NCBI GenBank assembly: GCA_963966185.1
Contig: CAWZYM010000273.1
Coordinates: forward strand, 53,501 to 117,500
Direction of reading: 5' to 3'
DNA length: 64,000 bases
Source: Rhabditoides inermis
Taxonomy: Eukaryota > Nematoda > Chromadorea > Rhabditida > Rhabditidae
Shown here: positions 1 through 11,442 of the stretch, one piece after another
How the letters are laid out: each line of letters begins with the position of its first letter
Position numbering within the stretch: the stretch's first letter is position 1
The notes under the pieces: model-generated
What the model was told of the DNA's origin: nothing
What the model saw: only the letters and a program-made list of their open reading frames with translations
Database searches by the model: none
Position numbers and translations under genes: made by a program

Positions 1-58
1 GTGACGCCGGTTCGCTCTGCATTGCACTGGGCGTCTTTCTCGATGCGCACGGACTCAC

Positions 59-202
59 AGGGGAGTGTTGCTGGTCGCACCGCAGAAGCCACATGTGCGC
101 GGACACTGCTCACGCATCACACCAGAGTGGAGCGCGTTCGAGCAGAGCCCCGCTCGCTGCGGACAGTCCGACACTTGAGTCTCCGGGTTCAACAGGTCCA
201 CG
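59..202 (-). CDS. ShK-domain exon (partial gene, runs off left edge)
   Basis: One minus-strand exon encoding a complete ShK (ShKT) domain. A cttccag acceptor lies just right of 202 and a gtgagt donor just left of 59. The exon starts and ends in phase 2 (144 nt). The domain shows the order C-x-D, C-P-x-R, LC, M-R-x-x-C-P-x-T-C-G-F-C; the first Cys would be completed across the 5' splice junction (TG|C). ShK domains occur in secreted nematode proteins, often in tandem with proteases, tyrosinases or mucins. No catalytic partner is visible here, and the rest of the gene lies beyond position 1. Neighbouring exons to the right carry related domains, so this was probably a multi-ShK secreted protein. 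Domain call is firm, gene model is not. Confidence 0.7.
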
Positions 203-286
203 CTGGAAGCTTTCGTGCTGTAGATGGGGAAGAGCAAATGAACAGTAGTTCGTAGTGAAGTGGTAACTACTCTCACATAGTGTTTC

Positions 287-345
287 ATAGTGTGTGCTAC
301 TTGTTGGAGATAAACAAATGTCCTTATTCTGATTCTGAACTACCT
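287..345 (+). mobile_element. Retroelement 3' tail fragment
   Basis: Shares TGTGCTACTTG, GAGATAAA and the terminal TTATTCTGATTCTG with the 3' tail at 34300-34345. Probably the 5'-truncated end of the same non-LTR element, inserted among the ShK exons. Confidence 0.5.
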
Positions 346-365
346 GTAGCCGGTGCTTGGTAGCT

Positions 366-479
366 GAATGTCATCGGGCACTGCACGCGCATGACGTCAT
401 AGTCGATGGGATCTCGGCAGAGGGCGGCTCTCGCTGGACAGTCGGAGGTGTGAGTAGTCGGGTTGAGCAGATCGCGGCA
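366..479 (-). pseudogene. Degenerate ShK domain
   Basis: The frame shows C-R-D-L-L-N-P, S-D-C-P-A-R-A-A-L-C and M-R-V-Q-C-P, which aligns closely with the intact ShK exons at 59-202 and 1201-1349. After C-P-M-T the conserved C-G-x-C end is missing and replaced by F-S-Y-Q. The last two cysteines, needed for two of the three disulfides, are therefore lost. No good acceptor is seen at the 5' side. This is probably a decayed exon copy rather than a functional domain; an intron splitting the domain is less likely. Confidence 0.55.
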
Positions 480-942
480 CACAATTTTCGAGAAGGGTTC
501 TTTCTTGTTTTTCCTCAAGAGCCAGACATTGTTACTAATAAATCAAACGCATATCGGAAAATCGGATATTTCTTTACTGTCAAACTTAAATATATCCAGT
601 GGATGAGTGGATGTAGATGCAATAGACTGGTTTGATCTGTCGGCACGACTCGGAAGCCCTTCCTGAACTCCTGAACACGAACATGTCTTGTCTCATCTTT
701 TTCCTCTCTTTTTCAAAACGATGTATGGTACAACAACAACAAAAAAACACACACAGTGTTTTCTTTAAAACACTTCACTGATACCTATAACTATACTGAG
801 AAACACATAGTTCTGAAATTACTTTCAACTCAGGTCATGAATGATACGCATGTGGAGAGTGAGTACAGCTTTGCCACGCAATGTCCAGAAGCGTGGATAG
901 CAGACGGCGCGCTTTTGGCGCCAAACTTCACGCATGCTTCGC

Positions 943-1145
943 GTTCAAGCTGCGGTCAGTCTCTTCGGAATCGATTCCGAAGTGTATCGAAAGAGTCGCA
1001 AGACTTTCCAAAATATTCGGTAGTGTTCAGAAGTATTCCAAAGGCAATTCACGGAGTGTTCTGAAAGCGATTCGCAAGGCGATTCCGTCTTTCGCAGGCA
1101 TTTGGGAGTGTTTCGAAGAGACTGACCGCAATTTCACGCATGTGG
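943..1145. repeat. Inverted repeat (about 18 bp arms)
   Basis: The segment near 950-967 (TGCGGTCAGTCTCTTCG) is matched by its reverse complement near 1114-1131, with CACGCATG on the outer side of both arms. The interior has several imperfect copies of a GGAATnnnTTCC-like word. It resembles a small MITE between ShK exons. No target-site duplication was identified. Confidence 0.4.
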
Positions 1146-1200
1146 AGAAATATCGGAATATCGGAGAGTGAGCGACAACGCTGCTGAGTGCGCAACTCAC

Positions 1201-1349
1201 CCATACTGATGCCCTGTCTTCCACAGAACCCGCACGTCTTCGGGCACTGTACTCGCATCACATCGTAGTACACGGGGTCAGTGCACAGGGCAGTCCGAGC
1301 GGGACAGTCAGAGACCCCAGTCTCCGGCTTCAACAGGTCGTGCGAGTGT
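1201..1349 (-). CDS. ShK-domain exon
   Basis: Minus-strand exon with a tttgttgcag acceptor right of 1349 and a gtgagt donor left of 1201. It encodes a near-complete ShK domain: D-L-L-K-P-E-T, S-D-C-P-A-R-T-A-L-C, Y-D-V-M-R-V-Q-C-P-K-T-C-G-F-C. Its phases (2 in, 1 out) do not join to the exon at 59-202, and the first Cys of the motif is not obvious, so an exon between them has been lost or changed. It likely belonged to the same secreted multi-ShK protein. Spliced cDNA would show whether it is still used. Confidence 0.55.
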
Positions 1350-1479
1350 CTGCAACAAAGTAGATCTCAAAACTCTATCACTAAAAGACTGTATACGATA
1401 CTATGAGCACGTGTACATGTACAACATACTCTCACACTACAGTATACTCACTTGACGCGGACGCGACAGCAGCGGTGTC

Positions 1480-1600
1480 AGAGAAGCCGCGCGTGAGTGG
1501 ACACTGCTCTCTCATGAGCTCATAGTAGGCGAGGTTCGAGCAGAGCGACCTGAGCTGCGGCAGTCCGAGACCAGAGTGGACGGGTTCACGCGGTCCGCGC
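1480..1600 (-). pseudogene. Degenerate ShK domain (frameshifted)
   Basis: The C-terminal half reads L-C-S-N-L-A-Y-Y-E-L-M-R-E-Q-C-P-L-T-R-G-F-S. Compared with C-G-F-C of the intact copies, both cysteines have changed (Cys to Arg and Cys to Ser, each a one-base difference). The N-terminal half (N-P-S-T, V-S-D-C) is in another frame, so a one-base indel lies near 1557. Two lost cysteines plus a frameshift mark this as a pseudo-exon of the same ShK family. Confidence 0.6.
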
Positions 1601-1635
1601 ACGTTGAAATGATGCTCAGTCTGGTCGAACATCAT

Positions 1636-2470
1636 TTTCGATTAACGGGTCTGCGGGGGTCTGAGGGTCTGCGAAGCTAGCTGAAAAGTGATCTACACGA
1701 AGACGAAGCGTCATGAATCGGAAAAAACTCAACCTGTAGCGATAGGGCCAAGCTTGTCGACGAGATACAGTACAATGATCGAGTTCAATATTGACGCAGC
1801 TTTTATCACTTTGAGTATATGATTTAGAATGGCGAAATGAGACTTAAAAGAGCGTTTATACACGGTCTCTTCTTTTATACGCTTGTTCAAGCTACATGTG
1901 TCTGCATACATGTGTCGTTTTGTTCGAAGAGATGAAACGGAGATTCCATAGTTAGCTGAACAGTGCGCTGTATTCATATATATCGTTTCATTCGTTTGTC
2001 TTTGACCGCACGTTTTCATTTCACATAGTTGCACAACTCATATGCAAACATTGTATGGATGCGTGGCAACCGGACTAAAATTAATTTATACAGACGAAGA
2101 CAACGCTAGTGACAAAATATAATGATCGAGAAGGAAGAACAGGATAGGACAAGAGGTATCAGTAGAGAAGCTCACAAAATTTCAACAGTTTGGGCAGGTT
2201 TTTCACATTAGAATAGACCGGTTCACACGATTTGGAAAGTTTGAAATCATCTTATTCCAAAGTCCACATTAGTCGGTCAGAAAAGGGAACACACTATAGC
2301 AACTAGCAACAATATACGGTAGGCATGTTGAGTGACAAGCAAAATGTTTTTAATTCACTTTTTCCCGTTCAAAAATACTCGGAAATCAGACAGTATGCTT
2401 ATTCATGCCGCCTTCGTCCAAACAAGGTCATTATACGGTACTTTTTACGGGTTATACAGTTTCTATTCCA
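1636..2470. other. No gene seen
   Basis: AT-rich sequence with only short unsupported reading frames. I see no splice-linked exons, RNA gene or recognisable repeat. Confidence 0.5.
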
Positions 2471-2473
2471 CTA

Positions 2474-2535
2474 ACACACACACACACACACACACACACA
2501 TATTTAAATATATATATATATATATATTTATATAA
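2474..2535. repeat. (CA)n / (TA)n microsatellite
   Basis: About 13 CA units followed by a short AT-rich joint and a TA run ending near 2535. Confidence 0.9.
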
Positions 2536-2999
2536 GTGTGTGTCCAAACTATAACCACATTCCAACTATTTTTTGTTCGAGGTACAACATTCGATCTCAC
2601 GAGTCACGACAAACAATTCCCATAAATGGGTATATATATGAAAGTTTCTTTTTTCAATCGTGTAGATAGTTATCACGTTTACGTTCAATAAACATTCTTC
2701 AATTTCTGTTTTGAGGTTTTTTTTCCGAATAAACAATATTTTTTTCCATGACTTTTTGAAAAATGTTTTTTTTGGTTTTGTTGTGTCGTATAGTGATGTT
2801 TAAGGTACAGTGGCAACTTATTTTCGATTCAGAATATTATTTATAGTCATATTAACGATTTTAGTTGCATTTTTGTAAAAGAACGACGATTCTGCGTTAC
2901 TTTCAAATCTGCAACTGCCTAAAATGCAAAAAAAAATCAAATTCGAAAATACTTCTAACACGAATGATCCACCACGCAATGTTTTGATACTGCAAAAAT

Positions 3000-3110
3000 T
3001 GAGCTCGGACGCATAAGCGCAAACGAAACTCTCTCTGCGCCGTCTTGTGGCACCGAGCTCGCGAGTTCGATTCCCGCTCATGCCCAAGTTTTCGTTTTGC
3101 ATAAGCAGTT
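3000..3110 (+). repeat. tRNA-like (SINE-like) fragment
   Basis: Contains a B-box-like core GAGTTCGATTCCCGCTCATGC at about 3063-3083, preceded by a weak A-box region. It shares GTTCGATTCCCGCT and the word TTGAGCTC with the segment at 5018-5135. No cloverleaf can be folded convincingly, so it is more likely a tRNA-derived SINE relic than a functional tRNA. The surrounding 2540-3415 is AT-rich with no gene seen. Confidence 0.35.
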
Positions 3111-3417
3111 GTGGCAGATTGTGGCAGAAATAAGTTGCCACTGTTCCTTTTAGAGTGCTCACTTATCAACTTGTACGTTTCTCACGTAACGTGAAAAGCA
3201 GTTTCCCTTCAACAACAAAAAAATCGCCAAGTGATTGTAAATAACAACACTGTTCTTTTCATGTTCCGTTCCATCCACTGATAAAAAATGACTTTGAGGA
3301 GTCAGAACAGACTTGAGGAGTCGAAAAAAAACAGAAGTCAATGTGATCGTCATTCTACACATGATGAATGAGAGCAACACCATGTGTCTATAGTATACTG
3401 AACATAACATAACATAG

Positions 3418-3495
3418 CCGGGAGCGCGGCGCAGTAAATAGAGCGTTCGTCTCTCGATCTCACGGTCGCTGGTTCGATCCCCCCTTGGAGTTACT
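3418..3495 (+). repeat. tRNA-derived SINE head (A and B boxes)
   Basis: GGCGCAGTAAATAGAGCG is A-box-like, and GGTTCGATCC at about 3472-3481 is a perfect pol III B box at normal spacing. The T stem does not pair (CCCCC on the 3' side), and no matching acceptor stem exists, so it is not a tRNA gene. This head is common in tRNA-derived SINEs of invertebrates. The tail may run into the AT-rich stretch near 3560. Confidence 0.5.
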
Positions 3496-3559
3496 TAACC
3501 GTTCTTGTTAAATTCACCCAGCCTCTGTCTCTGTGGTGTGGCAATTCACTCTCAACCGG

Positions 3560-5040
3560 CAATTTTTTTTATATATAAACACTCACCATGAAGCTGCAGT
3601 TGTAATCTGGCGTTGTTGAGATTTCTCGTTGAACAGTGAATTGCCTTTGTTCGAGAAAAATATTGCGACCATGCACTTGCATAAAAAAGTCATTGCAGCG
3701 TAATTTTCCGTATTTCGGAAGACAGACTCAAATCTAGGACTGTATTCCCGCCGAAAGGTGGCAAACCCGAGATTGGGGTCTTGCAGCGAATCTATCTGAG
3801 GTTATGGCTGATTTCTAGGCCGCCCATCCTTGGCAGCGCTTTTTTAACCTGGACAGTGTGCTTACTGGCGAAATGCTCGTTACTGTGTTGATCTTGTTTC
3901 TGAGGCAGGAGAAACACTCCGAAGCAAAATGTGAGACAAAATACATACATATACAAATGTGGGAGATGTGAGACGTGTTGTAGCGGAAGCGGAGGAGGAA
4001 CGTCAACATAGACATTGAAATGAGTGACCAATCATCAATTTACGAAATCTATGACTAATAGAAACTATACATTGTATCAATTTCAACACAGTCTGTTTGA
4101 TGAAACTCTATTTATATTGACACTTAACCGGTTCGAATAAAGTTCTGACGTTAATTGTTAGACAAATGACGAATACATTATAAAATATTTCTGCGGAATG
4201 ATGACACTCTCTGAAATTGCAACACTGGGAGCGTTGAAAAAACTGCTTTCAAAGATAGATTTACCCGAGTTTGATCCCCCACCATCGTTTCTTTGTATGC
4301 GTTAATATTATGTTCTATAGTAAGGTCTAGTATTGTTCTTTTATGTGTGTGTATGTTCTCTTCTCCCCCATTCCCCATGTTTCATCAAACAGCAATGTTG
4401 TAACTCTATGTATCCGGTAGGAGCTCCCCATAAGTAGCTAGACAGATAGCCTAGGGCCTAGGGTCAGCTAAATATTTGCCACGCTGTACATTTCCTGTTA
4501 TGTTACTTTGTCTCTATAATCTTTTGGCAAATACAGATTTTTATATTTCTCATTCTCACTTCCGACCAAAAAGGGCGAGATCAGATTATGCCGGCCGGCT
4601 GGCGCCAACGCGCAGAAGTAATGCGAGAGAGAAAAGCAACAGAGACTCGATCAGCTGATCAGCTGTTAGGGTTATGCAATCCATTGTTAAAGTCTTATTG
4701 AATGTTTTATGAAAACTTCATGTGATAATCTGCAGATTTCGGTTAAAGTAGAATTTTTAACACACACAAAAAAATTAAAAACACCTACTTATATCATTAA
4801 AAAATGACCCTCCATCTTGTTTTTCGTGGACAGTGGGTGCACAGTGGGTGCTCAGTTTTTGACTTTGTTTCATTGCTCACCCATGAAAACACAAAACAAT
4901 TCGAGAAATCGCGAAAGAACGGCGTTTCCGCGTTACCTACACGCTCACCAAAATTTGCACATGCGAAGTTTGGTAAAGCGAATATGAACTTCGCGCCGAA
5001 ATGAATTTTCGGAAAGTTGAGCTCTGTGCGCATCTCGTCG
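3560..5040. other. No gene seen
   Basis: AT-rich intergenic DNA. The only notable element is a GC-rich word at about 4591-4608 (GCCGGCCGGCTGGCGCC), which resembles the duplicated GC motif at 8015-8058 and the one at 21193-21210. An AAAATTTGC-rich stretch near 4940 has no coding support. Confidence 0.4.
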
Positions 5041-5059
5041 ATATGAGTTCAACAGCGCA

Positions 5060-5135
5060 TGTCGTTGTAGTGTTGTGGTAACTAACACGTCTCACGGACC
5101 ATGCTCTGTCGGTTCGATTCCCGCTACGTGCAATC
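5060..5135 (+). repeat. tRNA-like SINE or tRNA pseudogene
   Basis: TAGTGTTGTGGTAACTAACA is a good A-box/D-arm match and GGTTCGATTCC a good B box. The ends (GCATGT and ACGTGC) could pair as an acceptor stem, but no anticodon stem forms. I call it a tRNA-derived element, related in its 3' half to 3000-3110. Confidence 0.45.
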
Positions 5136-5149
5136 AGTTTTGCCAAGTT

Positions 5150-6760
5150 CTCGATAGCGAATTTCGATGAACCTTGATAATTCTAAACGCCTCTGTGCCA
5201 CCTTGTACTTTACAATGAACGTTTCGTGACGCACATACACAGGGGAAATTAAAGGTCTGATAAGATAAGTAGAGTAAAGATAATTACACGTACACGTTCA
5301 GTGAGTTCTTCTTTCTCGAAAGCCAGTTTCTGCTCAGAACGTATGTGTTTTTTTCTCGATTCATTTTTTTTTCTTGCTTGACCTCTGCCAGCACTGATCA
5401 TTCATTTTTTGCGAGCACGCGTTTTTACCATTGTAAAATGGTCCCGCATGGAAAGGCTATTGCAGACACAACAATTCTGAATCTGTGTTCGACTGATCCA
5501 GCCGTAGGCGTAGTGATCGTATTCTTCGGTTATCGTATAAACAGCATCTGAACTCAACCTATGAAAAACACCCAGTGACCTACTTCTGATGATTTTCATC
5601 TTTCTGCGCTCTCTACTTTTTGCGTACTATCTCGCACTCTTGCGCCTGTGCTGTTGGTGAATGGCCAATGAGCGGGCGGAGAAAATCGAATCAACCTCTG
5701 TTTCTTTAAAAGAGGCATCCGAGGAATATGCCAATCAGCGCATAGAGCCGCGCCACAGTGTAGTTCTGGCGCATTTCTTCGCGAGACTAACTTTAGCATT
5801 TCTTATTGTTTTTTTGGTTGACGGTTGATAGGCGCAGAAAAGCAACAAAAGTAAGAAAGAATGTGCGTGCCCCGCGCAGTTTTTATTTATTTTGTGCCAG
5901 CTTGACATACATTTTGATGATTTTGATCAACAAAAAGGCGCGAACTTGTCTCGTGGAGACAAACTCGAGCCTCTGCGATTTCGCCTGCTCAGCTGACTTG
6001 GGGCGGTCTTACTGCACTGGCAGAATGCCGAAATCTAACGCCCAAACTGACAATCAGTAGTTTGTAGTTATCGTAAACACAGTAAAAAATAATATAATTA
6101 TCATGATATTGTCAGGTAGAATTACATTATATTAGTTTTGTAGAAAGGTTTTAATCACGATTTACTGTAAACAATGATTAATAGTTGTGTTTCCCATGAA
6201 GTGTTTCTTTAAGAGACTTTTTGTAATTGTATTTGTATCATGTATTGGTCGTTTTGATCGCTTGAAGTCTCATTCTCATATACAGAATTGAGACTGTAGC
6301 TTTGCGGAAGTTTTTCTCCAACTTATAATACGAGTCTTTTGTACGTGTATCACGTTTCTATGTTTTTGAATGTTCGAATTGTCTAATATGATATCTAAAG
6401 TTAAAACGTAGTTTTGCGGAAAACATAAAGCGATTTATAAAAAGAGCTTATTAACAAGCATCATGAACTTGTGTTTTTGATTGTTTGGAGTGGCTATAAT
6501 AAACTATAAAGTTGACAATAAAAATTCTCAAAAAACTAATTCGCTCTATAAAAAAATAGCTGTTTTGCACCTGTCTCCGGCGCGCTGTCGCGCGCCTTCA
6601 CAATGAAAATACGAAAATAGAACTTTTTTAGCAATAGTTTATTTTGAATACTTATTCCTATAACTTCTTTCTTTTCTTACTGGCTTTCTTTTACTTTTTC
6701 TTTTTTGGTTAATTTCTCACTTTTTAAAATTTGTTTTACTAAATAGCTTCCTTAACCCCA
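5150..6760. other. No gene seen; GC hairpin near 6579-6596
   Basis: Mostly AT-rich. At 6579-6596 a hairpin-forming GGCGCGCTGTCGCGCGCC interrupts the AT-rich background. It is the reverse complement of the hairpin at 22494-22511, including flanking bases, so both derive from the same mobile element family. Confidence 0.45.
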
Positions 6761-6762
6761 CC

Positions 6763-6797
<35 letters not shown>
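6760..6797. repeat. poly-C and (CT)n microsatellite
   Basis: A run of about 13 C followed by about 12 CT units. Confidence 0.9.
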
Positions 6798-7236
6798 CCT
6801 CTATCACGTTTTTGTTGCGGTAACAACAACTTTCTAAATACATTATTGTTCTTTCTTCTGTTTACTGTCACATCTCCGCTGCAGTGACAGTATCTTTCTA
6901 GAGACAGAACTATGTCTTCTTTTGTCTACTGTCAAGTCTTTGACAGTTTTTTTTATGGACAACACTATGTTTTTATCTGTATTTTTTCATGTCTTCACTG
7001 CAGCTTTCAAAAGATTCACATATTTTTTCTATGCTGTTTCCAATCATACAAAAAAATGCCAGTTACAAATATTGCACAATGCTGCTTCACAATGAACTCC
7101 AATGTCGCCAAAGCTCACCCGTGTTCTGAAGAAGCTAGATATAAATGTTTTATCATTGAAGTTCACCAAAAATCAATCACACTGCAGTATGACCTGTGAT
7201 GCTTACCTAACCAAACTTTTTTGGCTATTAGGAAAT

Positions 7237-7413
7237 CGCACCACGCACCACCACACCACCACACCACCGCACCACTACACCACCGCACCACCGCACCACA
7301 TTTTATCGCACCACCGCACCATCGCACCACATTTAACCGCACCACCACACCATCGCACCACATGTTATCGCACTACCGCACCATCGCACCACCACTTAAG
7401 TTATCGCACCACT
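7237..7413 (+). repeat. CACCGCAC minisatellite
   Basis: Imperfect tandem words of the CACCACCGCACCATCGCAC type, with interspersed TTTTATCG or TTTAACCG spacers that give a higher-order unit of about 38 bp. It begins after TTAGGAAATCGCACC, which resembles the left end of the inverted-repeat element at 41093 (TTAGGAAATGACACC). The array may be half of a related element. Confidence 0.75.
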
Positions 7414-7419
7414 TGCTAA

Positions 7420-8455
7420 AAATTATGTATTTCATGTATATTTTTTCGTCATGCCGGATGCCGTTTCGTGCCGCATATACGTTTAAGTACCACAACATCA
7501 CTATCAGTTAGTCTTTAGTCATACATTTGCAAACCTAGTTTTTTTACATGCATGCCCAGGCGTGAGATGAGTCCTTTTCGTTGAACCCTCGTTATATCCC
7601 TTCTCGAACAGACAAACTATCACTTATCTAGCAGTCTGCCCTGTAACTGACTGTTCTGTCAATGTCAGTAATGGATGCAGAGATCAAACCATCACTTGCT
7701 AGATGAGACATGTAGCAGTCTGTGAGCAAACCTCGCGCACGTCAGCAACTGCTACCTACACCTATAGCGAAGATTTGAAAAAGAAGAAAAATTGTCTGTA
7801 AACGCTGAATGTGATAATGCGAATACCAATCAACACGACACGTCACCATCACCAAATAGCTTACTATGCAAATAGAAGTCTAGCGATTATCAGATATGAC
7901 ACCATTATTTTTTTCAAGCAACTTCAACTATATTACTTTTGAAAACGAGTATAGTTCTATGCTCGCAATAAGTTGCGCGCGGTGGGGTAGATCAGAGGAA
8001 GACGGAGAGTCAGCTCCGGCTGGCGCGCCCTCACCGCGCCGGCTGGCGCGCCCTCACCATGTTTTGCGCTTTCTGTGAAGAAGTTCAAGTTCGCGTGAGA
8101 CTGCTGCGACTGTTTCTTCAAATAGAATTCACAAATTACAAACTACAACATTTTGTTGTTTTCAATATGTTTTTATCAAAACTTCACTCTTATCTATGTA
8201 CATTCTAGCGACATCCTGATTTTTTTCTACTATAACTTCTGTCTCTTAAAAAATGTCTCTTAAAAAAACTGTACAACTTCAGGAAAAGTAGCTCAAAAGG
8301 TTGCTAGTTCAACTTTATTGTCGCAAATGAAGTCTTTTTACAGTCTTCTTCGATATCTTCCGCAAAGTACTCAACCTCGAAAGATAATTACCTTGTTATG
8401 TTACTTGATGTCTAACTCTAACTAACCTATTTGTCTTCATGCGTACAACTTCAGA
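7420..8455. other. Intergenic; short GC tandem duplication
   Basis: No coding signal. At 8015-8058 a 22 bp GC-rich unit (core CCGGCTGGCGCGCCCTCACC) is present twice in tandem. The final bases before 8456 (CTTCAG then AATGG) form a possible spliced-leader or 5' UTR intron acceptor for the receptor gene that follows. Confidence 0.45.
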
Positions 8456-8955
8456 ATGGTGCCTGTTTATTTCTACGCAACAAACCTATGGCTCACAGCT
8501 GTTGTGAACTCGTTTCTACTGTATCTGATTTGTTATCACTCTAGCAACAAGATCTGCGGTTACAAGTATATGATCGCAACCTTTTCCATGTTTCACATAT
8601 TTTTCTCGTCGACAGCATGTCTTGTTCAACCGGTGAGGTTTTGCGATAGTTTGCTCATATGTAAATGCTGAACTTTCCGCAGGACTACATTTCTGTAGGC
8701 CGCTCGTTTGCCGTGAACTCGCAAGCGGAATGGCTGGTCGAGTGGCTCATAGAGTTTCTAGAAAACAAAGAAAGTGCGGAAGAAGTAGGTTTATCGCTTT
8801 GTGTCTTTTCATTTCTCAGCAACTTTTCCAGCTTGCAAGCTATTTTGCGGCCGTGTACTTCGGTCTATTCATACAATGTGTTTTCCTGCTCACCTGCCAT
8901 TTTGTCTGCAGATATCTGGCGATCACAATGTAGGCAAGACAGAGAAAGAGGGAGA

Positions 8956-9017
<62 letters not shown>

Positions 9018-10834
9018 AAGAGAGAGAAAGAGAGAAAGAGAAAGAAAGAGAGAAAGAGAGAGAGAGAGAGAAAGTGAAAGCGAAAGATAGAAAGAGAGAG
9101 AGAGAGAGAAAGATCTTTTTCAGACGCACCAGTGTCTTCTGGAAACGGTACGACTGGAAGCTTGTCTGCGTCTTCGTTTTGCTGAGTTTTCTACAGTATT
9201 TCGCATGGACGACCATCATTTTTTGGCAATTCCATCTGGACAAAACACAACTGCACTACATGGGCATTCGACACGCTGCCGTGGGAGCCGTGTACACTGT
9301 GCGTAGCACAAAAAATCTTACCATTGTACTTTTTATATTGAAGCAGCAGAGTGTCAGCAGAGTACGAAAAGAACCATGAAAAAATTGAGACAGATGCGTT
9401 ATGAGACTAGAAATTAATAATACAAACGAGTCTCGAAAATAGATCTTTAGCCAGAAACTTTTTTATCGATAGTTCCGGCAACTGAGTAGTTGTGTGAAGT
9501 GTGTTATTCCAGCTGCCTCCGAGTACCTCTGTGCAGTGGAACAAAGTGGCGATCGTTGCCTGTTTGTTTCTATACTTTGCTCTTCTTTTTGTTATCGTCA
9601 TGTTCTGCACTGTCAGAATACGGCGTACTATGAATCAGCTATCTGAAAGAACAAAGCGTGTTCAGGTGGGCACTATTGTCACTTTTAAAGACAGTGGTCG
9701 TAGTGTCAGCATCGGGATGTGAAATTATCATGAAAACGATGCAGTTTTGTCAATACAACTATTTTTTTTTCAATTTCGATGGAAATTGAGCGCAAACTGT
9801 GTCCAATTTAAGAAATTGGTGCCAATTAGTGCCAATTTTCTGTCTCCAACACAGGTAGTTGACAAAAGAGTATCATGAGACATGTAAAAAGAACAAGCCG
9901 CGAAATTTTCATTGCACAGTGAGAAATACCGAATCGGTGCGTATTACCAATTCGGTATTACTCACTACAAAATGAAAATTTCGCTGCTCGTTTTTATAGA
10001 TGTTGTGTTTATTTTTTAGCTTATAGTTTGTTTTAGAAAAGTTGTTTTGTTTTGATATTTTTATGTGGCAGTCATTGTTTATGTACGAATTTAGAGTGGT
10101 GTGTTCCTTCGATTACTCAGTACTTGTTTTATCAGTAATGATGTTATTCATTATAAATATCCCCATCACATTTCACATGAGAGACCTAGTGTCCTAACAA
10201 ACAGTCGATCGATCGATTGTCGAAAAACTGATGAGTAGACGTTTTCATGATCGTTTATCGACCCAACTTTTACCGTTTTGCAATATGAAACAACGATTCT
10301 GGTTAAATTGTTCGGAGTGAACAATAAATGATTTGCAGACGCAGCTGTTTCGCGCTCTCGTCGCTCAGTCCGTCGCACCCGCCATATGCGCGTTCGGACC
10401 ATTCGCCATCCTACACATACTCTCCTTTTTCGGTACTTTCACTGTCAGAATCAGAAACATTTCAATTAATTAGACTCAGAACAGATCAGATCAGACATTC
10501 ACCCAATATCGCACTCATAATTATGCCACGTATAAGTGACCCTCAATCAACGAAAAGGCGCGAACGCCACGAACACGTGAAGCGAGAGTGTGCGAGTTAT
10601 AGGGCAGGTCAACCCAGTCAACCTTCTCACAACGTGCCCGTAACCTGCAGAGTCGGGTCAACCATGTCCATGATGCGCATCGTGAAGTCAGTGGCAACCT
10701 CGTGATTTTGCAGGCATTCCCATTCTCAAGCTAGGCTCTGGGAGTATGATGGTGATGGAGATGTTCACAGTGTTTGATCCCATCATGAACATTGTCTTCA
10801 TAGCCAACTATCGCTCGGCTGCTCTCGGGGTGCG

Positions 10835-10879
<45 letters not shown>

Positions 10880-11442
10880 TTCTCTCTCATTTTTTTTCCT
10901 TTCTCGTTTCTCATGACGTTATCACATAGATTCTTCTCTTTTGGAAGAAACGCTCCGTCTCCAATGCAGTCGACTGTATCAGCGGCAATAGGCTCCGAAC
11001 GCCGTCAATACAAACGTAGAGAAGTGTTTTTATTTCAGATTATCTATAAACATAGTGTTTGGTTGATTAATCGATTTTCGTTCAATTTTCAATAAAAAAT
11101 CAGGTCGATTAATGTTTAATCATTAGTCGATTATTCGAACATGGTTCGATTAACAACTAATCGTTAATGGATAAATCGAGACAAATTCAATTAGTGAACA
11201 ACTATCTTCGCTGCTAATTGTGAAGTTTGTAGGAGCACCGAGTTGAAACCGCCGAGAAAAGCTTCTACCACGAATGTCGCAACGTCACCCTGATTAGGAC
11301 ACCGAAAAACATCGAGAAAGAATCATCGACCGACACTTCACGCAGATCCAACGTTTTGTTGTTCACTTCCGTCGTAGATTCGATATCAAAAGTAATTACA
11401 TTTAGTTCCATTTTCCGCTATCTACTCGAGAAGTGCATTTGA
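8456..11442 (+). CDS. Str-type serpentine chemoreceptor (7TM GPCR)
   Basis: Eight exons join with consistent phases: 8456-8632, 8683-8784, 8820-8929, 9124-9298, 9513-9665, 10339-10432, 10714-10829, 11233-11442; about 379 codons. TM1 is in exon 1 (N-S-F-L-L-Y-L-I) followed by G-Y-K-Y-M-I, a Str signature. TM3 ends F-V-C-R-Y-L-A-I (exon 3). Exon 6 has T-Q-L-F-R-A-L-V-A-Q-S-V-A-P, the Str TM6 entry, and exon 7 has F-D-P-I-M-N-I-V-F-I-A-N-Y-R, the TM7 end. Family members are putative odorant receptors on the cilia of chemosensory neurons, signalling through G proteins. Intron 2 is only 35 nt, and intron 3 carries a GA microsatellite. The start codon follows TTCAGA. The last exon is the least certain. 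Confidence 0.85.
8943..9115 (+). repeat. (GA)n-rich intronic tract
   Basis: GA and GAAA repeats filling intron 3 of the Str-type gene. Confidence 0.9.
10837..10888 (+). repeat. (CT)n microsatellite
   Basis: CT repeat just after the donor of exon 7 of the Str-type gene. Confidence 0.9.

Noticed and set aside
5060..5135. Functional tRNA gene
   Set aside because: Good A and B boxes and a possible acceptor stem, but no anticodon stem and poor T stem; better explained as a tRNA-derived element.
7237..7413. CRISPR-like array from regularly spaced CACCGCAC words
   Set aside because: Host is a eukaryote, units are contiguous and variable, and there are no unique spacers of uniform length.
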